Position numbers and translations under genes: made by a program
The notes under the pieces: generated by a model
Told to the model about the DNA's origin: nothing
What the model saw: only the letters and a program-made list of their open reading frames with translations
Databases searched by the model: none
DNA from: DASZKW01 sp035552775
Lineage (GTDB): Bacteria > Actinomycetota > Acidimicrobiia > Acidimicrobiales > Palsa-688
Assembly: GCA_035552775.1 (NCBI GenBank)
Contig: DASZKW010000016.1
Coordinates: 40,540 to 104,539, forward strand
Direction of reading: 5' to 3'
Length of the DNA stretch: 64,000 bases
Shown here: in pieces, positions 32,187 to 40,914 of the stretch
Layout: each line of letters opens with the position of its first letter
Numbering within the stretch: position 1 is the stretch's first letter

Positions 32187-34323
32187 TGCCGACCGCGGTG
32201 AGGATGAACGCCTGCACCCGCGCCTCGTCGCGCCATGCGTCGTAGCGGCCCGACGGCCCCCCGTGGCCGGCGCCCATCTCGGTCTTGAGCAGCACGGGCG
32301 CCCCGTCGCCGCTTGCGGCCCGCAGCTTGGCCACCCACTTGGCTGGTTCCCAAAATCCCACCCGCGGGTCGTTGAGGCCGGCTGTCACGTACATGCTCGG
32401 GTACCGGGCCGCGGCCACGTTGTCGTAAGGGGAGTAGGAGCGCATGACCCGGTAGGCGCCCTCGTCGGCGACGGGGTTGCCCCACTCTTCCCACTCGGTG
32501 ACGGTGAGGGGCAGGCTCTCGTCCGACATGGTCGTCACCACGTCCACGAAGGGCACCTCGGCGACGACGGCGCGCCACAGGTCGGGGCGCAGGTTGGCCA
32601 CCGCCCCCATCAACAGGCCGCCGGCGCTGCCGCCGCGGATCACCAGGTGGTCGGCGCTGGTGTAGCCGGCGCTGATCAAGTGCTCGGCGCAGGCGATGAA
32701 ATCCCCGAAGGTGTTGGGCTTGTGCTCCAGGCGCCCCTCCTCGTACCACCGCCGTCCCATCTCGCCTCCGCCCCGGACGTGGGCGATGGCGAACCCCACG
32801 CCCCGTTCGAGCAGGTTGAGCCGGGAAACCCTGAAGCTGGGGTCGATGGTGAGCTCGTAGGACCCGTAGCCGTAGAGCACGAACGGCGCCGAGCCGTCGA
32901 GCGCCTGGTCGTGCCCGCAGACCAACGAGATCGGGATCTGCGTCCCGTCGCCGGCCTCCGCCCAGATGCGCTCCGTGCGGTAGTCCTCCCTACGGTAACC
33001 ACCGAGGACAGGCTGGACCTTGACCACCTCGCGCCGGCGGGTCGCCATGTCGTAGTCGACGCTCGACACCGGCGTCACCAGCGACGTGTAGCCGAAACGT
33101 AGCGTCGCCGTGTGCCACTCGGGGTTGGCCCCGGGGGTCACGGTGTAAACGGGCTCGGGCTGGTCGACGAAGTGGCCGGCGTCCGCCGCGGGGTCCACCA
33201 CGCCGGCGTCGAGGGGAATGACCCGGAGCCGTCTCAGGCCAAGAGCCCGTTCCGCGACGACCAGGTGGCCGGCGAAGGCGTCGACCGATTCCACCTTCAC
33301 CTCGGGACGGTGGGGCAGCAACGCCTCGGGCTGGGCGATGGCTGCACCCACCACGGGCAGCACGTCGACGGCGAAGTTGGTGGCCGGCGTGCCATCGGAG
33401 CCGGGCGCGTTGGTGCGTACCAGCCACACGTCGCCCCGTCCCGCCGTTACTGCGTGCTCGACGTCGTACTCCACGCCCTGACGCCGGGGGAGGACCACCG
33501 TTGGGCGCCCGGCGGGGGCGCCGGCGTCGATCCACAGCGCCTCGGAGGTCATCTTGGACTCGGTGTGGATGACCACGAAACGCTGGCTTCGGGTCAGTTC
33601 CACCGTTGCGAAGTAGCGTTCGTCGACCTCGTGGAACACCACGGTGTCGGCTCCGGCGGGGTCGCCGAGGCGGTGGCGCCAGACCTGGAACGGGCGCATG
33701 GCCTCGTCGGGGAGCACGTAGAAGAAGGTCTCGTTGTCGGTCGCCCAGGCCGAGCCGTAGTACACGCCCTCGATCACGTCGGGCAGGTCCTCGCCCGCCT
33801 GCAGGTCGCGGAAGCGCAGCGTGTAGGTCTCGCCCCCGGCGAAGTCGGTGGCGAAGGCTAACACGTGGTGATCAGGACTGATGTCGAACACCCCGAGGGC
33901 GAAGTAGTCGCTGCCGGCGGCCAGGGCGTTCTCGTCGAGGACAAGGTCGCCCTCGCCGGCTACGGCGGCGTCGAGGACGTCGGCGGGGCGTCGCGTCCGC
34001 TCCGGGTCGGCCAGGCGCCAATGACTGGGGTACTGCTTGCCCTCGGCGGTGCGACTCCAGTACCACCACGGCCCGCTGCGGCTCGGCGCCGACACGTCGT
34101 CCTCTTGGACCCGGGACTTGATGCCCTCGAACAGTCGCTGCTGCAGCTCCCCGGTGGGGGCGAGCACGGCGTCGGCGTAGTCGTTCTCGGCCCGGAGGTG
34201 GGCGAGAACCTCGGGGTCGTCCTTGTCGCGCAGCCACCACCAGTCGTCGACGCGAACCTCGCCGTGGGCCTCCAGGCGGTGCGGCCGGCGGGGGGGCATC
34301 GGGGGTGTGGGGACGTCAGCCAT
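32176..34323 (-). CDS. S9 family oligopeptidase (PtrB-like)
   Basis: 715 aa, normal length for oligopeptidase B. An N-terminal beta-propeller begins PPRRPHRLEAHGEVRVDDWWWLRDK. The C-terminal alpha/beta hydrolase domain has the Ser nucleophile in RGGSAGGLLMGAV, the Asp in GLNDPRVGFWEPAKW and the His in GAGHGGPSGRYD. It cleaves short peptides, probably after basic residues, in the cytosol. ATG at 34323 was chosen over the upstream in-frame start because MADVPTP directly precedes the conserved region. Its 3' end overlaps the FtsH-like gene's stop by 11 bp. Confidence 0.95.
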   Translation of the reverse strand: MADVPTPPMPPRRPHRLEAHGEVRVDDWWWLRDKDDPEVLAHLRAENDYADAVLAPTGELQQRLFEGIKSRVQEDDVSAPSRSGPWWYWSRTAEGKQYPSHWRLADPERTRRPADVLDAAVAGEGDLVLDENALAAGSDYFALGVFDISPDHHVLAFATDFAGGETYTLRFRDLQAGEDLPDVIEGVYYGSAWATDNETFFYVLPDEAMRPFQVWRHRLGDPAGADTVVFHEVDERYFATVELTRSQRFVVIHTESKMTSEALWIDAGAPAGRPTVVLPRRQGVEYDVEHAVTAGRGDVWLVRTNAPGSDGTPATNFAVDVLPVVGAAIAQPEALLPHRPEVKVESVDAFAGHLVVAERALGLRRLRVIPLDAGVVDPAADAGHFVDQPEPVYTVTPGANPEWHTATLRFGYTSLVTPVSSVDYDMATRRREVVKVQPVLGGYRREDYRTERIWAEAGDGTQIPISLVCGHDQALDGSAPFVLYGYGSYELTIDPSFRVSRLNLLERGVGFAIAHVRGGGEMGRRWYEEGRLEHKPNTFGDFIACAEHLISAGYTSADHLVIRGGSAGGLLMGAVANLRPDLWRAVVAEVPFVDVVTTMSDESLPLTVTEWEEWGNPVADEGAYRVMRSYSPYDNVAAARYPSMYVTAGLNDPRVGFWEPAKWVAKLRAASGDGAPVLLKTEMGAGHGGPSGRYDAWRDEARVQAFILTAVGITE

Positions 34324-34435
34324 GTCGTTCAGCCTGGCACGGCTTGCTCGTGCGGCCCGGCGCGCCTCGCGCGTGCGCCCCGGCGCGGGTTGCGCTTGAC
34401 TGGGGCGGCGGAGCAACGAGCGGAGGGAGAATCAG

Positions 34436-36010
34436 GTGGCGTCCGAACGCGTGGCGGTGGCAGGTAGCGAGCGGGCGGAGGCGGCCCATCCCGTCGTGGC
34501 CCCGGTCGACGGCGAGGAGGTCGCCGCCATCACGGTGTACCTCAGGCAGAATCCCGGGGGCCCGGATCTGGCCTGGGTGGACGAGGAGGCGGCTCGACCA
34601 CCCCGAGAGCGGGGGCGCATGAGCAGGGACGAACTGGCCACCACCTACGGTCCGAGCGATGCGGACCTGAGTGCCCTCAGTGCGTTCGCGTCCGAGCACG
34701 CCCTGGCGGTCACCAGCGTCGACATCGCCCGGCGGGCGGTCGTGCTGTCCGGTCGCCTGGCCGACTTCGCCGCCGCCTTCGGGACCGAGCTGAGCATCCG
34801 GGAGCATCCCACCGCTGGGCGCTACCGGGCGCGGTCGGGTCCCCTGACCGTGCCCGCCGATATCGGAGGTGCGGTGGTGGGGGTCTTCGGCCTCGACCAG
34901 CGACCCCAGGCCCTCACCCAGCACCGGATCGCCAGCGCGGCCGCGCCGGCGTCGTTCACGCCTCCGCAGGTGGCGGCGCTGTACGACTTTCCCGCCGGTG
35001 GGCCGGGCACGGGTGAGGTGATCGGGATCGTTGAGCTCGGAGGTGGCTTCGCGCAGGCGGACATCGACGCCTACTTCGCCCAGATCGGCCAGACCCCGCC
35101 GTCGGTGACGGCCGTCGGGGTCGACGGGGGCACCAACTCGCCCGGGAACCCGAACGGGCCCGACGCCGAGGTGATGCTCGACATCGAGGTGGCGGGATCG
35201 GTGGCCCCCGGCGCCGCCATCGTCGTGTACTTCGCGCCGAACACCGACCAGGGCTTCATCGACGCCGTGTCCACCGCAGTCCACGACACGACCCACCGCC
35301 CCACCGTCGTGTCGATCAGCTGGGGAGCGGCGGAGAACACATGGACGGCGCAGGCCATGAACCAGATGGAGCAGGCGTTCATCGCCGCCGCGGCCGCCGG
35401 GGTTACGGTCACCGTGGCGGCCGGCGACAACGGCTCCTCCGACGGCCAGAGCGACGGGGCGCCGCACGTCGACTTCCCCGCGTCGGCACCCCACGCCCTG
35501 GGCTGCGGGGGCACCACCCTGAGTGCGTCGGGCGGGGCCGGCAAGCAGGCGATCGCCTCCGAGACGGTGTGGAACGACGGTGCCTCCGGGGGCGCCACCG
35601 GCGGCGGGGTGAGCGCCCAGTTCCCCCTGCCGAGCTACCAGAAGGGCGCGAACGTGCCACCAGGGACGGCACCGGGGGGACGGGGAGTGCCCGACGTGGC
35701 AGGCGACGCCGACCCCCAGACGGGATACCAGGTGCGGGTGGACGGCCAGTCCATGGTGATCGGGGGCACCAGCGCGGTGGCGCCCCTGTGGGCCGGGCTG
35801 GTCGCCCTGCTCAACGCCAAGCTCGGCGCACCGGTGGGCTTTCTCCAACCCCGCCTCTACACGGCAGGTCCGGAGGGGACGATGCACGACATAACCCAGG
35901 GCTCCAACGGCGCCTACCAGGCCGGTGCGGGCTGGGACCCGTGCACGGGTCTCGGTTCCCCCGACGGGGCCAAGCTCCTCGCCGCCCTGGAGGCACCCGC
36001 AGGCGGCTGA
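34436..36010 (+). CDS. S53 family (sedolisin/kumamolisin-like) serine-carboxyl peptidase
   Basis: 524 aa. An N-terminal pro-kumamolisin activation domain (~1-165, with RRAVVLSGRLADFAAAFG) precedes the catalytic domain. That domain shows the Glu/Asp pair in DAEVMLDIEVAGSVAPGA, the oxyanion Asp in VAAGDNGSSDG, the Ser in GGTSAVAPLWAGL, and the calcium-site DITQGSNGAYQAGAGWDPCTG. These enzymes are secreted acid-active proteases. No clear signal peptide is seen at the GTG start, so export by an unusual route or a longer precursor is possible. Confidence 0.93.
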   Translation: MASERVAVAGSERAEAAHPVVAPVDGEEVAAITVYLRQNPGGPDLAWVDEEAARPPRERGRMSRDELATTYGPSDADLSALSAFASEHALAVTSVDIARRAVVLSGRLADFAAAFGTELSIREHPTAGRYRARSGPLTVPADIGGAVVGVFGLDQRPQALTQHRIASAAAPASFTPPQVAALYDFPAGGPGTGEVIGIVELGGGFAQADIDAYFAQIGQTPPSVTAVGVDGGTNSPGNPNGPDAEVMLDIEVAGSVAPGAAIVVYFAPNTDQGFIDAVSTAVHDTTHRPTVVSISWGAAENTWTAQAMNQMEQAFIAAAAAGVTVTVAAGDNGSSDGQSDGAPHVDFPASAPHALGCGGTTLSASGGAGKQAIASETVWNDGASGGATGGGVSAQFPLPSYQKGANVPPGTAPGGRGVPDVAGDADPQTGYQVRVDGQSMVIGGTSAVAPLWAGLVALLNAKLGAPVGFLQPRLYTAGPEGTMHDITQGSNGAYQAGAGWDPCTGLGSPDGAKLLAALEAPAGG

Positions 36011-36070
36011 CTTCGACACCGCAGGCGGGAACCGTCAGCTAGGGGCCGAGGGGTTGTTACTATCGGCGTA

Positions 36071-36082
36071 GGAGAAATCTCC
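36071..36082. promoter_or_regulatory. Short inverted repeat in sufB leader
   Basis: GGAGA-AA-TCTCC, immediately followed by the GAGGAG ribosome-binding site of sufB. A TACTAT hexamer about ten bases upstream could be the -10 box. The dyad could be an operator or a small hairpin; this is a weak call. Confidence 0.25.
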
Positions 36083-36096
36083 GAGGAGTGTGACCT

Positions 36097-37497
36097 ATGG
36101 CAACCACCGAACTGGATCTCGGCCGTTACAAGCTCGGGTGGAGCGACGTAGAGGACTACTACGTCTACAAGCCCAAGAAGGGCGTGTCCGAAGAGATGGT
36201 CCAGGAGATGTCCTGGATGAAGGGCGAGCCCGACTGGATGACCCAGCGCCGCCTGAAGGCTCTGCGCCACTTCCAGCGCCGGCCCATGCCCACCTGGGGC
36301 GGGGACATGTCGGGCATCAACTTCGACGACATCTTCTACTACATCAAGCCCATCGACAAGCAGGTCAGCGCCTGGGACCAGCTTCCCGAGTCCGTCAAGG
36401 CCACCTACGACAAGCTGGGGATCCCCGAGGCGGAGCGCAAGTACCTGGCCGGCGTCACCGCCCAGTACGAATCCGAGGTCGTCTACCACAAGAACCGCGA
36501 GGACCTCGAGGAGCAGGGGGTGCTGTTCTGTGACATGGACACCGCCCTGCGTGAGTACCCCGACATCGTCAAGCAGTACTTCGGCACCGTCATCCCCCTG
36601 AACGACAACAAGTTCGCCGCCCTGAACTCGGCTGTGTGGTCGGGCGGGTCGTTCATCTACGTCCCCCCCGGGGTCAAGGTCGACATGCCGCTGCAGGCGT
36701 ACTTCCGCATCAACGCCGAGAACATGGGCCAGTTCGAGCGCACCTTGATCATCGCCGACGAGGGCGCCCAGGTGCACTACATCGAGGGCTGCTCGGCGCC
36801 GGTGTACACGAGCGACTCCCTGCACTCCGCGGTGGTCGAGATCATCTGCAAGCCGTCGTCGCTGGTGACCTACACGACGATCCAGAACTGGTCCAACAAC
36901 GTCTACAACCTGGTCACCAAGCGGGCCCGTTGCGACACCGAGGCCCACATGGAGTGGATCGACGGCAACATAGGCAGCCGGCTCACCATGAAGTACCCGG
37001 CTGTCTACCTGATGGGGCCCAAGGCCTCCGGCGAGGTGCTGTCCGTGGCCTACGCCGGGTCCGGCCAGCACCAGGACGCGGGGGCCAAGATGGTGCACGC
37101 CGCCCCCGAGACGACGTCCACCATCATCTCCAAGTCCATCTCCAAGGACGCCGGGCGCACGTCGTACCGCGGCCTGGTCCACTTCGAGGAGGGGGCACGC
37201 AAGTCGAAGAGCTTCGTGCGCTGCGACGCCCTGCTCCTCGACGACCAGTCCCGCAGCGACACCTATCCCTACATCGAGTTCGGGGAGAAGGACGCCCAGG
37301 CGGGCCACGAGGCGACCGTCTCCAAGGTCGGCGACGACCAGCTCTTCTACCTGATGAGCCGGGGTCTGTCGGAAACCCAGGCCATGAGCATGATCGTCAA
37401 TGGCTTCATCGAGCCGGTCACGCGCACCTTGCCCATGGAGTACGCGGTGGAGTGGAGCCGCCTGATCGAGCTGCAGATGGAGGGCAGCGTCGGCTGA
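36097..37497 (+). CDS. sufB: Fe-S cluster scaffold protein SufB
   Basis: 466 aa, standard length. Highly conserved blocks are KKGVSEEMVQEMSWMKGEP, FAALNSAVWSGGSFIYVPPG, YIEGCSAP with the scaffold-associated Cys, TTIQNWSNNVYNLVTKRA, FVRCDALLLDDQSRSDTYP and ELQMEGSVG at the C-terminus. It forms the SufBC2D scaffold that builds Fe-S clusters. It carries a strong ribosome-binding site. It begins the suf region, but unlike usual actinobacterial operons it is separated from sufD by a small gene and a 427-bp spacer. Confidence 0.98.
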   Translation: MATTELDLGRYKLGWSDVEDYYVYKPKKGVSEEMVQEMSWMKGEPDWMTQRRLKALRHFQRRPMPTWGGDMSGINFDDIFYYIKPIDKQVSAWDQLPESVKATYDKLGIPEAERKYLAGVTAQYESEVVYHKNREDLEEQGVLFCDMDTALREYPDIVKQYFGTVIPLNDNKFAALNSAVWSGGSFIYVPPGVKVDMPLQAYFRINAENMGQFERTLIIADEGAQVHYIEGCSAPVYTSDSLHSAVVEIICKPSSLVTYTTIQNWSNNVYNLVTKRARCDTEAHMEWIDGNIGSRLTMKYPAVYLMGPKASGEVLSVAYAGSGQHQDAGAKMVHAAPETTSTIISKSISKDAGRTSYRGLVHFEEGARKSKSFVRCDALLLDDQSRSDTYPYIEFGEKDAQAGHEATVSKVGDDQLFYLMSRGLSETQAMSMIVNGFIEPVTRTLPMEYAVEWSRLIELQMEGSVG

Positions 37498-37545
37498 GCC
37501 GGCCCCGCCCCCGACTCCGACCGGTGCTACCGCTAGAGTCGAGCC

Positions 37546-37992
37546 GTGACCGCCGCGATCGCCCTCGCCGTGGTGCTGGTCATCGCGGTGGCCGGTATGA
37601 GCCTGGCCATGCAGACCCAGCGTCCCACCGCCCAGGTTCGGCCGGTGCGCCCCGCGGCTCCCCGCCGCCCGGCGCGCGAGCGCCGCCCCGCCCCCGCCCC
37701 GCCGGCCGCCGAGCCCAAGATCGAAGAGCCCCGGGCGCCGGAGCTGCTGCGGATCGGTACACCCGGCAAGGGCAAGGTGATCGCCGTGGTAGACGAGCGC
37801 ACCACGGGTTCGATCGTGCGTAGCAGGCTCAACCTGCGGGTCGAGCCCGACGAAGGCGAGGCTTTCGAGGTGCAGGTCCGCCATGCGTTCCAGAGCCACG
37901 AAGACCGCGCCAAGGTCAAGGTGGGGGGGACGGTAGCTGTCCGCTACGACCCCGACGACCACACCCGGGTGGTACTCGCCCCCGACGACTGA
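37546..37992 (+). CDS. Small single-TM protein between sufB and sufD
   Basis: 148 aa, GTG start, unrecognised family. One N-terminal TM helix (IALAVVLVIAVAGMSLAM) is followed by a Pro/Arg/Ala-rich linker and a ~75-residue beta-rich C-terminal domain. That domain (GTPGKGKVIAVVDERTTG, LNLRVEPDEGEAFEVQVRH, VGGTVAVRYDPDDHTRVVL) resembles the short beta domains of uncharacterised actinobacterial membrane proteins. A role in Fe-S assembly is suggested only by position. Confidence 0.65.
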   Translation: MTAAIALAVVLVIAVAGMSLAMQTQRPTAQVRPVRPAAPRRPARERRPAPAPPAAEPKIEEPRAPELLRIGTPGKGKVIAVVDERTTGSIVRSRLNLRVEPDEGEAFEVQVRHAFQSHEDRAKVKVGGTVAVRYDPDDHTRVVLAPDD

Positions 37993-38049
37993 GGTCGGCC
38001 GGCGCGGCAAGGATAGGCGCGACGCGGGTGGGCGTTGCCAGTGTGGTCG

Positions 38050-38152
38050 GTCTGCGGTGTGGGTCTGCGGTGTGGGTCTGCGGGTAGTGGGTCTGCGGGT
38101 AGCGGGTTCTGCGGGTAGTGGGTTCTGCGGGTAGTGGGTTCTGCGCAAGTCG
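38050..38152. repeat. Degenerate 13-16 bp tandem repeat array
   Basis: Seven head-to-tail units of form G(T)TCTGCGG(GTAG)TGG: the first two are 13 bp, the next two 15 bp, and the last three 16 bp, ending in a diverged copy. Variable unit length suggests slippage-prone minisatellite DNA between sufB and sufD. Confidence 0.85.
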
Positions 38153-38174
38153 GCACCATTGTCCGGCGGCGTCG

Positions 38175-38247
38175 ATTTGCTGCACACTTGGGGGCACCCA
38201 GTGAGCCCTAACTCGACAGCAAATGGGCTCGTTCCATATTTGCTGCA
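38175..38247. promoter_or_regulatory. Three copies of an ATTTGCTG(CA) motif, two direct and one inverted
   Basis: ATTTGCTGCA occurs at 38175-38184 and 38238-38247; the inverted core CAGCAAAT is at 38217-38224, forming an 8-bp-arm dyad with the second copy across 13 bp. AT-rich relative to its surroundings; possible regulator sites for sufD-Rieske-sufC. Confidence 0.35.
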
Positions 38248-38419
38248 TTGTTACGCCGATTGGTGACGTTGCCCGCCGCTGTTCGCCGCGTTCGCGTGGG
38301 TACCCGTAGAATGAGGAACTGGCCCGAGGCGGCACGCCGCGCCAGCCGAGCCCTGCTGATCGCCTCGCCAATCGTCCCATCAACGCCGATACCCGACCAC
38401 CGGAGCCATCCTGCCTAGC

Positions 38420-39751
38420 TTGCCCACGACGTCGCATGTACTCGGAGGACCCGGCTGGCTGATCACGGCCCGGGCTCGGGCCGCTGCCCGCTTCGAACAA
38501 GCCGAGTTGCCGACGTCGGCGGAGGAGATCTGGCGCTACAGCCGGATCGACGATTTCGAGCTCGACCGCTACACGCCCGTAGGCGGCGGCGACGCGACAG
38601 GGGCGGTCCTTCCCGACCAGCTCGTCGAGCTCATCGCCGGCCTGGGTGAGCTCACGGCTGTGGCGGTGGTGCGCGACGGGCATGTCACCATCACCCAGTC
38701 GGACGACGACGCCGTCACCGTAGAGACGGCCGCCGGCACCGACACCCCCGCCGGCACCGACACCCCCGCCGGCACCGCCGGCCCAAACGGCACCGAGCCG
38801 TGGCCCATCGGGGAGGTCTCCGGCGAGCCCGACGCATACGTCACCTTGAACGCGGCGCTGGCCGCCGCCCCGTTGAGGATCCGCTTCGGTGGGGCTGCGG
38901 CGCCGGGCGCGACGGTGCTCGTGGTGCACTGGGTCGATGCGGACGGGGCGGCTGTTTTTCCCCGCCTCCTCGTGCACGCGGAGGCGGGCGCGGACGGGTC
39001 GGTCATCGAGGTGGTGGCGTCCGGCGACGTCGCCTCCCTGGTGGCGCCGGTCACCGAGCTCGACGTGGGCGACGCCGCGCAGCTCCGCTACACCAACGTG
39101 CAGCTGCTCGGGCCGAGGATGTGGCAGCTGGGCCTTCAGGCCAGCCGGGTCGGGCGCGACGCCACCATGACTTCGGCGTCGGTGGCCCTCGGCGGTGACT
39201 ACGCCCGGGTGCGCACCGACTCGGCCCTCGTCGGAAAGGGGGCGTCGGGGCGGCTGCTGGCCGTATGGTTCGGCGCCGGCGCCCAGATGCCTGACCTGCG
39301 CACGGTCCAGGACCACCGGGCGCCCAAGACGACATCGGACCTCGTCTTCAAGGGGGCGGTGGCCAACCAGTCGCACTCGGTCTACACGGGCCTCATCCGC
39401 GTCGAGAAGGGCGCGGCGGGGACGAACGCCATGCAGACCAACCGCAACCTCGTGCTCGGCGAGGGGGCGCACGCCGACTCGGTGCCCAACCTCGAGATCG
39501 AGGACAACGACGTGCGCTGTAGCCATGCGTCGGCGGTCGGGCCCGTGGACGACGACCAGCGCTTCTACCTCGAGAGCAGGGGGGTGCCCACCGACATCGC
39601 CAACCGGTTGATAACCCTGGGATTTCTCGACGACGTGCTCACCCGGGTGCCGGCGGCGGGCGTGGTCCCGTGGCTGCGCCTCGAACTGGCCCGCAAGCTG
39701 GAGGCGGCCGAGGCGGCCGAGGCGGCCGAGGCGGCGGAGGTGGCCCGTTGA
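38420..39751 (+). CDS. sufD: Fe-S cluster assembly protein SufD
   Basis: 443 aa. The N-terminal FEQAELPTSAEEIWRYSRIDDFELD segment is typical of SufD, as are the C-terminal TYP-like block DLVFKGAVANQSHSVYTGLI, the KGAAGTNAMQTNRNLVLGEGA stretch, VPNLEIEDNDVRCSHASAVG and ESRGVPTDIANRLITLGFL. It forms the SufBC2D complex. A TTG start at 38420 is used because no better start precedes the conserved region. Two low-complexity runs occur: an internal GTDTPAGTDTPAGT repeat (~residues 110-123) and an EAAEAAEAAEAAE tail. Its stop overlaps the Rieske gene start (TTGA). Confidence 0.95.
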   Translation: MPTTSHVLGGPGWLITARARAAARFEQAELPTSAEEIWRYSRIDDFELDRYTPVGGGDATGAVLPDQLVELIAGLGELTAVAVVRDGHVTITQSDDDAVTVETAAGTDTPAGTDTPAGTAGPNGTEPWPIGEVSGEPDAYVTLNAALAAAPLRIRFGGAAAPGATVLVVHWVDADGAAVFPRLLVHAEAGADGSVIEVVASGDVASLVAPVTELDVGDAAQLRYTNVQLLGPRMWQLGLQASRVGRDATMTSASVALGGDYARVRTDSALVGKGASGRLLAVWFGAGAQMPDLRTVQDHRAPKTTSDLVFKGAVANQSHSVYTGLIRVEKGAAGTNAMQTNRNLVLGEGAHADSVPNLEIEDNDVRCSHASAVGPVDDDQRFYLESRGVPTDIANRLITLGFLDDVLTRVPAAGVVPWLRLELARKLEAAEAAEAAEAAEVAR

Positions 39752-40062
39752 GCGAGGAGCTGCGCATACCGCGGGAGAAGGTGGCGCCCGACAGCGCGGT
39801 GCGCCTGGAGGGCGGTCCCTACGGGGTGTGCCTGGTACGCATCGGCGACGAGTTCTACGCCTTGTGCGACAGGTGCAGCCATGCCAACGTGGCCCTGTCG
39901 GAGGGCGAGGTCTACGCCGACGACCTGGCCATCGAATGCTGGAAGCACGGCAGCACCTTCTCCCTCGCCGACGGGCACCCGCAGTGCCTGCCGGCGACGA
40001 AGGCGGTGCCGACCTACAGGGTCCGGATCGACGGCGACGACGTGGTGGTGACCGTCAAGTGA
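39748..40062 (+). CDS. Rieske-type [2Fe-2S] ferredoxin
   Basis: 104 aa soluble Rieske protein. Ligands are CSH in CDRCSHANVALSEG and CWKH in IECWKHGSTFSLADG, followed by the VPTYRVRIDGDDVVV strand. It starts at TTG in a TTGA overlap with sufD and ends in a GTGA overlap with sufC. Non-heme-iron ferredoxins in this slot are common in actinobacterial suf operons and may deliver electrons for cluster assembly. Confidence 0.92.
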   Translation: MSEELRIPREKVAPDSAVRLEGGPYGVCLVRIGDEFYALCDRCSHANVALSEGEVYADDLAIECWKHGSTFSLADGHPQCLPATKAVPTYRVRIDGDDVVVTVK

Positions 40063-40805
40063 GCGCGTTGGTGGTGGAGGGCCTGCGCGCCTCGGTGGCG
40101 GGCACGGAGATCCTGCGCGGCGTCGACCTCGACGTGCACTCGGGCGAGGTTCATGTGGTGATGGGACCCAACGGATCGGGCAAGAGCACCCTGTCGCACG
40201 TGATGATGGGACGCCCGGGCTACGAGGTGACCGGCGGTCGGGTGAGCCTCGACGGCACCGACCTGCTGGCCCTGCCGGCGTGGCGGCGAGCGCAGGCCGG
40301 GCTGTTCCTCGCCATGCAGTACCCGATCGAGGTGCCCGGAGTCTCCCTCCTCGACGTCTTGTCCGAGTCGATGATTGCAGGGGGGAAAGGCCGCGCCGGG
40401 GTGGCTGTGGCCCTGCGGGAGGAGGCGGCCCGGGTGGGCTTCGACGAGAGCTTCCTCGACCGCCCCCTCAATGTCGACCTGTCCGGTGGCGAGCGCAAGC
40501 GCAACGAGACGGTGCAGCTGGGCGTCCTCGCCCCCCGCTTCGCCGTCCTCGACGAGATCGACTCCGGTCTCGACATCGACGCCCTGCGGGCCGTGGCCAG
40601 GCGGGTGGAGGCGGCTACGTCGGAGACGGCACTGGGCGTCCTGGCCATCACCCACTACAGCCGCCTGCTCACCGAGCTGCGCGCCGACCGGGTGCACGTG
40701 CTGTCCAAGGGCCGGATCGTGGCCAGCGGCGGCCCCGAACTGGCCGACGAGCTCGAGCGCACGGGGTACGCCGGCTACGTCGAGGAGGACGTGGAGGTCC
40801 CCTGA
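40059..40805 (+). CDS. sufC: Fe-S assembly ATPase SufC
   Basis: 248 aa ABC-type ATPase. Walker A is GPNGSGKSTLSHV, Q-loop region FLAMQYPIEVPGVSLLDVL, signature VDLSGGERKRNE, Walker B FAVLDEIDSGLDIDAL and H-switch ITHYSRL. The SGGERKRNE and DEIDSGLDIDAL forms are SufC-specific. It powers the SufBC2D scaffold. GTG start overlaps the Rieske stop. It is the last suf gene in the window: SufS, SufU and SufT are not found after it. Confidence 0.97.
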   Translation: MSALVVEGLRASVAGTEILRGVDLDVHSGEVHVVMGPNGSGKSTLSHVMMGRPGYEVTGGRVSLDGTDLLALPAWRRAQAGLFLAMQYPIEVPGVSLLDVLSESMIAGGKGRAGVAVALREEAARVGFDESFLDRPLNVDLSGGERKRNETVQLGVLAPRFAVLDEIDSGLDIDALRAVARRVEAATSETALGVLAITHYSRLLTELRADRVHVLSKGRIVASGGPELADELERTGYAGYVEEDVEVP

Positions 40806-40812
40806 CCTGCCG

Positions 40813-40836
40813 GTCGGCCGAGATCACCCGGCCGAC
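40813..40836 (+). terminator. Hairpin after sufC
   Basis: GTCGGCCG - AGATCACC - CGGCCGAC forms a perfect 8-bp stem with an 8-base loop, seven bases after the sufC stop. It has no T-run, so it is a hairpin-only or Rho-assisted terminator candidate separating suf from the injection-system locus. Confidence 0.45.
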
Positions 40837-40843
40837 ACCCGGC

Positions 40844-40855
40844 GACTCGCGAGTC
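40844..40855. promoter_or_regulatory. 12-bp palindrome GACTCGCGAGTC upstream of the CIS regulator
   Basis: Perfect 12-bp dyad about 60 bp upstream of the LuxR-type regulator ATG. Candidate binding site for that regulator or another factor controlling entry into the injection-system operon; unproven. Confidence 0.35.
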
Positions 40856-40914
40856 CCCTCGCCGTTGAGCGGAAGTGGAGCGCTGGTCAAGCGGGTCATG
40901 CGAGCCTGACTGCG

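Larger units (their letters stand above)
37993..38419. other. 427-bp gene-free spacer inside the suf cluster
   Basis: It contains a tandem repeat array (38050-38152) and a dispersed ATTTGCTGCA motif (38175-38247). The last ~170 bp hold a TAGAAT hexamer near 38305 that could be a -10 box for sufD. No convincing ORF; long minus-strand frames here are repeats rich in Pro/Thr/Arg without family similarity. Confidence 0.7.

Noticed and set aside
38050..39526. Minus-strand open frame across the suf spacer and sufD
   Set aside because: Its content is translated tandem repeats and antisense sufD; no family similarity.
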